Source: a virus. From it: a stretch of 41,949 bases of DNA. Under the pieces are notes generated by a model. The model worked only from the letters and a program-made list of their open reading frames with translations, was not told the DNA's origin and made no database searches. The position numbers and the translations under genes are program-made. Within the stretch, counting starts at the first letter, position 1. Each line of letters starts with the position of its first letter. Where the stretch lies: positions 1 through 41,949 of IMG/VR virus record IMGVR_UViG_3300021354_000012; one strand, 5' to 3'. Shown here in pieces: positions 38,510 to 41,949 of the stretch.

Positions 38510-39648
38510 AGCTCACATCCTGTTGCAAGGACTGTTGAAGGGGTAGTGGTTGCAATAAGGCATGTTGCGTTGCCTGCAACTAGCGTTGACGGGCTTGTAG
38601 GGGAAACAGTTACACCCGATAAACCAGCGCTTGCAAACGTAATCGCACCAGTGCCAGTTAGCGACCCTGCTGCCGTTGTGCACTGCACGGATTGACTGCT
38701 TGAAATACCTGTTGCAGCAACTCTAGGCGTTACCGGATAAGGCAAAAATACCTGTGCAGAAGTTGCGCTAAAGCACTGGCCTGTGAATTCATAACCCGCA
38801 GCTATTTGCCAAGAAGGTAGATAACGCTGACACAGCGCCAGTTCCAATCCAATAGGACGCTGCTCGAATGTTGTTGCTACGGAGCCGACTTCGATCTGCA
38901 ATTCGCCAATTAAATACAGCTTTGAAACCACTGTATTTGCTGCATCCGAATCCAAAACATATACGGCAATTCCGTTGCTTGCGTCGGATGCTCCAAGTGT
39001 TACCGTATAACTAAGCGGCGTAGTAACCCCACTAGGAACTGACGTAGCACCAGATGTAAACAGCGAAGTTTGTGCACCGTGGTTGTCAACCGAGTTAGCC
39101 TTTACAAGACTGATCTTGAAGTTACGAGCGCCGCCAGTGTTTTGGTACGCTTTGCAAGATATGGTGATAGTCTTGCTATTTAAGTCAATGCAGTTTACCG
39201 CTTCAATACGGTGTTGCAGGTTGAAATTACCCGCAGTCCATGATGCGTTCACGCCGCACGCATAGCCGCTAGCGACGCCAGCTAAACCCGTCCACTGGGT
39301 TATTGATCCTGCAAATCCAGTTCCCCCGACGATGGCGATCATGTGACGGTCTACTTGCCCGTACTGATAGGCCGCAGAGGGCAACACGGCGGCGCGTTGT
39401 GCAATCTGCATACCACCATTGATGATTCGATTGCGCAAGCCTGCTAGTTGGCCTCCGTTGATTGAGGTTATTCCCGTAGGAGTAGGTATCACTGGAGCCG
39501 GTATCGTCATGTTCCCCGACGCATCAATGCTCATCGCCGTGACTGGCGAACCCGCAGGACCAACCGACAGGACAAACGTCCCATCATTGCCGGAAGTTAG
39601 CGATGCGCCGTTAGTGGCGTTTGCTGCTTGTAATACCGTGACGCTCAT
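38506..39648 (-). CDS. Tail fibre with conserved fold core, paralogue of the 40431 gene
   Basis: 380 residues. The first 65 are a variable connector, then INGGQLAGLRNRIINGGMQI (about 65-84) and, further on, LQIEVGSVATTFEQRPIGLE followed by LALCQRYLPSW. Those blocks are shared with the 303-residue paralogue at 40431. The C-terminus is Thr/Ser/Ala rich. A receptor-binding fibre is inferred. DNA identity with the paralogue is very high in a 40-base segment (38855-38894). Confidence 0.75.
   Translation of the reverse strand: MSVTVLQAANATNGASLTSGNDGTFVLSVGPAGSPVTAMSIDASGNMTIPAPVIPTPTGITSINGGQLAGLRNRIINGGMQIAQRAAVLPSAAYQYGQVDRHMIAIVGGTGFAGSITQWTGLAGVASGYACGVNASWTAGNFNLQHRIEAVNCIDLNSKTITISCKAYQNTGGARNFKISLVKANSVDNHGAQTSLFTSGATSVPSGVTTPLSYTVTLGASDASNGIAVYVLDSDAANTVVSKLYLIGELQIEVGSVATTFEQRPIGLELALCQRYLPSWQIAAGYEFTGQCFSATSAQVFLPYPVTPRVAATGISSSQSVQCTTAAGSLTGTGAITFASAGLSGVTVSPTSPSTLVAGNATCLIATTTPSTVLATGCEL
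38855..38894 (-). repeat. Shared fibre segment, copy in the 380-residue gene
   Basis: 40 bases matching 40660-40699 with a single mismatch, encoding the VGSVATxFEQRP block. Such identity inside otherwise diverged fibres points to recombination. Confidence 0.9.
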
Positions 39649-40430
39649 GCTGGTACTCCTAGAGATTTACAGTTACTAAAATGCCATCGGTTTGCAGTAC
39701 CTTTATTTTTGCCCTGTGTCATACAGTGTGGGCAAGTCCATGACTGCAATTCCATAGTCGCCTTCATCTTGGCTTTGCGCTCTTCGGACATTGGTCCCAT
39801 AGACCAGTACGCAACGGTTCCCTTTTTTGATGCAGAAATTCTTTGCTTTGTCTCTTCTGACATCACTACGCCACGTCGACGATTGTTGGCAGACTGCCAT
39901 GCTTTCATCTTGATGATGGTTTCTGGAGATGCTTTTCTGCCACGGGTTGCAGCGCTAACCTTTGCTTTTTGTTCATCAGACATAGGCATACCCTTGTTAT
40001 GCGGAGTCATGCCTTTTGGGAAATGGTAGTCGCCACCAACCACTTTAAGGTTAGCTACTATTTTTGCCCTAGTCTCAGGGCTCATATTCAGGATAGCGTC
40101 ACCACCATCAGTGCAGTTGGTCAGGATTCCAGTGCCAATATCTCTGCGTCCATATTTGCTGATAAATTCTTGCTCAACCAATAGTGCGAATTCATCATCA
40201 ATATTAGTAATCAACTTCTCAATGATTGGCTCTTGTCCCTTGGCTAAAAGACCTCTTGTAACCTTTACAACAAAAGTCTTGGCAAGCTGATGCATTTTCT
40301 TAGCGTTGCGGATATGGTCCCTCATGCGAGGACCAGTGCCTTTACCAACATAGTAAGGCGCTCCATCAGGAAGTTTGTAGACATACACGTATCTATTCTG
40401 CGGGGCTGCTTGTAAAGTTGTAGTTGGCAT
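39645..40430 (-). CDS. GIY-YIG homing endonuclease with NUMOD3 repeats and zinc finger
   Basis: 261 residues. GIY-YIG core: YVYVYKLPDGAPYYVGKG (14-31) with Arg35, and an acidic helix around residue 87. NUMOD3-type units occur at about 150-165 (MSDEQKAKVSAATRGRKAS), 167-200 (SEETKQRISASKKG) and near 213 (MSEERKAKM). A C-terminal zinc finger has Cys233, Cys236, His250, Cys254. It is a Seg-like free-standing endonuclease, a selfish element between two fibre paralogues; homing into fibre loci is inferred. Confidence 0.85.
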   Translation of the reverse strand: MPTTTLQAAPQNRYVYVYKLPDGAPYYVGKGTGPRMRDHIRNAKKMHQLAKTFVVKVTRGLLAKGQEPIIEKLITNIDDEFALLVEQEFISKYGRRDIGTGILTNCTDGGDAILNMSPETRAKIVANLKVVGGDYHFPKGMTPHNKGMPMSDEQKAKVSAATRGRKASPETIIKMKAWQSANNRRRGVVMSEETKQRISASKKGTVAYWSMGPMSEERKAKMKATMELQSWTCPHCMTQGKNKGTANRWHFSNCKSLGVPA

Positions 40431-41342
40431 TTATAGTTCAGCCTCAAGTAAAAGTGTTTGGTTGCCGCGCGTGGTTTGGTAGCAGATCAGTGAATCCGCT
40501 GTGGTGCCAGTAGTTGTAAAGCCTGCCCCACCACCAGTGATAGAAGTGGGTGTAACGCGCATGTCAATTGGCATGAACGTAAACACATCAGTTGCATTGT
40601 TTACGGGGACAACTTGCTTGCGTGTGTAACGCCTGCAAAGACTTTGTTCCAACCCAATCGGACGCTGCTCGAATGGTGTTGCTACGGAGCCGACTTCGAG
40701 TTGTACTAATGTGCAATAGACATTGCCAGTAGTGAGATTGGGGAAACGAATTGTAGCGTACAAACCTTTGGAAATTTCAGCGTATCCAGAAGTGTCAACA
40801 GTTGCTGAAATTTTCGTCCAAACTCCACTTGAAACAGCGGAAATAGACACGCTTCCATACTGCGTTGATCCGGTATAGTTGTCGGTAGCCGATGGGCATC
40901 CAAACAACATTAAAGGCGTCATGCTGGAGCCTGTGTTCTGATACACCCAAGCCGAGAATGTCACAGTACCGCGAAGCCCTGCGTTAACCTCAGCCGCTTC
41001 AATGCGCTGGGTTAAATCAACGAACGTATTGCCAACCGCACCAGCAAATCCGATTCCATTAAGATTGGCAACCCCATATCCAGTGACTGGATTTAAAGAA
41101 GGAGTTTTGCTTACAGTTACCGCAGCACCAGCGGCATAAACGCAGAATCTATCTGCAAGATAGGTGTAAGTCGTAAGCCCCGAACTAAGCGAAGTACCGC
41201 GCTGCCAATGATCAAACCGTCCATTGATGATTCTGTTCCTCATCCCCGCCAACTGACCCCCGTTCACAGAGGACAAGTTATTTATAGGACTCCCACCAGT
41301 GTCAAACGTTAGGCCGTTTGTGCCGTCTAAAGATAATGACAT
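40431..41342 (-). CDS. Tail fibre with conserved core, paralogue of the 38506 gene
   Basis: 303 residues. Begins SLSLDGTNGLTFDTGGSPIN and VNGGQLAGMRNRIINGRFDH, then QLEVGSVATPFEQRPIGLEQ and SLCRRYTRKQV. The N-terminal DGTNGxTF tag also occurs in the C1q-like gene upstream (DGTSGATF). It is the typical adsorption fibre type of many proteobacterial phages, with the N-terminal tag attaching to the tail. Followed directly by the GIY-YIG gene. Confidence 0.75.
   Translation of the reverse strand: MSLSLDGTNGLTFDTGGSPINNLSSVNGGQLAGMRNRIINGRFDHWQRGTSLSSGLTTYTYLADRFCVYAAGAAVTVSKTPSLNPVTGYGVANLNGIGFAGAVGNTFVDLTQRIEAAEVNAGLRGTVTFSAWVYQNTGSSMTPLMLFGCPSATDNYTGSTQYGSVSISAVSSGVWTKISATVDTSGYAEISKGLYATIRFPNLTTGNVYCTLVQLEVGSVATPFEQRPIGLEQSLCRRYTRKQVVPVNNATDVFTFMPIDMRVTPTSITGGGAGFTTTGTTADSLICYQTTRGNQTLLLEAEL
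40660..40699 (-). repeat. Shared fibre segment, copy in the 303-residue gene
   Basis: Partner of 38855-38894, 39 of 40 bases the same. Confidence 0.9.
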
Positions 41343-41840
41343 TTATGCAGCCCTCGCTAGGAAACCTGAGAACACGTTGTCCCCGTCAGCTGTTTGTAGA
41401 TTAATCGCTGTTCCTTGGTTTTGCCACAGAGTGAACTCTACATAGTCGGTAGACCCATTAAGATACACAAGGCATGAGGCTGCGACCTTTCCACCAACTA
41501 GTGAGTTATTTGGTACTGATGAACCAGCAGCAATTTGTGTAACTGTATTCTTCTGAAAGTAACACTGAACATAACCAACTGTCCCGCCGCCACCAGCTAC
41601 ACACGCATTGAGTTGGTAGTACCCAGCTACTAGCGGTTGAAAGCGGTAATTGGTAGTAGAGTCATACGCATTAGCTGTATCAAAGTTTTCTACATTGAAT
41701 TGAATTTTGGTAAAGCTTGAAGTAGGGATACTCTGCGCTGTTTTGCTATAAGCACTAAACGCTGGCCCCGTCTGTGACTTAGCCTGCACACTCAGATCGG
41801 GGAATGTGGCCCCCGATGTGCCGTCAATAATCATGCTCAT
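41343..41840 (-). CDS. Fibre tip with C1q/TNF-like domain
   Basis: 165 residues. The N-terminal tag MIIDGTSGATFPDLSVQA is followed by a beta-jelly-roll of C1q type: AFSAYSKTAQSIPTSSFTKI, then QPLVAGYYQLNACV and VAASCLVYLNGSTDYVEFTL, ending GDNVFSGFLARAA. C1q-like trimers are used by phages as receptor-binding heads. ATG preceded by AAAGGAAATAT. The first 35 bases of the contig are a second, slightly different copy of this gene's start because the contig ends overlap. Confidence 0.8.
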   Translation of the reverse strand: MSMIIDGTSGATFPDLSVQAKSQTGPAFSAYSKTAQSIPTSSFTKIQFNVENFDTANAYDSTTNYRFQPLVAGYYQLNACVAGGGGTVGYVQCYFQKNTVTQIAAGSSVPNNSLVGGKVAASCLVYLNGSTDYVEFTLWQNQGTAINLQTADGDNVFSGFLARAA

Positions 41841-41949
41841 ATATTTCCTTTACAGCACCACAAGGCGCGAACCTGTTGGCAGCGTTAGCGTTACGCCCGT
41901 GGGAACTCCCATGGGTCCGACCATCAATGCGTTCTTCCCAGAGGGGACC
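41806..41949. repeat. Terminal overlap, right copy
   Basis: Matches 1-144 with two mismatches (41820 and 41823, G instead of A). It carries the end of the 219-residue fibre gene in partial form and the start of the C1q-like gene. It shows that the contig closes on itself. Confidence 0.9.

Noticed and set aside
1-41949. Integrase, CI-type repressor, CRISPR array, insertion sequence, RNA or DNA polymerase
   Set aside because: None seen on reading all genes and gaps; the only regulator is a Cro/YdaS-like HTH, so no claim of lysogeny is made.

Overview
The window is an essentially complete tailed-phage genome assembled as a circularly permuted contig. The last 144 bases (41806-41949) repeat the first 144 with two mismatches, so the unique length is about 41.8 kb. 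Gene content points to a short-tailed (podovirus-type) lytic phage of a Gram-negative host. It has an SU10-type (DUF5309) coat, a large portal, a head-tail adaptor, a nozzle-like protein and alanine/glycine-rich ejection-type proteins. There is no tape measure, tail tube, sheath, integrase or phage RNA polymerase. A freshwater beta-proteobacterium is my best guess for the host from the look of the fibre and accessory genes, but nothing in the sequence proves it.

Layout. (1) The late region is on the minus strand and runs from about 13.7 kb down through position 1 and on, across the contig join, to 28,955. In transcription order it holds an HNH endonuclease, small packaging/unknown genes, terminase (TerL), portal, scaffold, coat, a second capsid-type protein, adaptor, four fibre-type genes with a GIY-YIG endonuclease wedged between two of them, a lysis block (membrane proteins, DUF5675 enzyme, 3TM holin), nozzle, another fibre-like protein and the ejection proteins. 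Nearly every junction is a 4-bp ATGA overlap or very short. (2) From 13.7 to 14.6 kb lies about 0.9 kb of non-coding DNA with a perfect DnaA box, G-runs and small hairpins. (3) From 14.6 to 16.7 kb there is an AT-rich plus-strand cassette of small genes, including a Cys-rich protein and a protein with two AbrB-like half repeats, closed by a strong terminator. (4) From 16.7 to 17.8 kb there is a 71-bp perfect alternating purine-pyrimidine tract, a YbcO-like nuclease gene, and a two-hairpin element whose loops are complementary over 9 bases. (5) From 17.8 to 22.0 kb a minus-strand operon of small coupled genes includes a RusA resolvase and Ea22-like coiled-coil proteins. (6) From 22.1 to 28.96 kb a plus-strand early operon encodes a replisome-organizer-like protein, a DnaB-type helicase, a PD-(D/E)XK nuclease, a small cytosine methylase, an HTH protein, a Sak annealing protein, an SSB-like protein and a DUF3310 protein.

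The most striking feature is in the terminase gene. Its Walker A motif is split by a 283-residue intein. The place where an in-frame homing endonuclease domain would normally sit is instead occupied by an HNH endonuclease gene on the opposite strand, with its own Shine-Dalgarno. The intein reading frame stays open through the antisense of that gene, and splicing block B is dual-coded. Six genes below 60 codons were found by reading the gaps (12192, 14627, 16305, 18125, 20661 and 27265).
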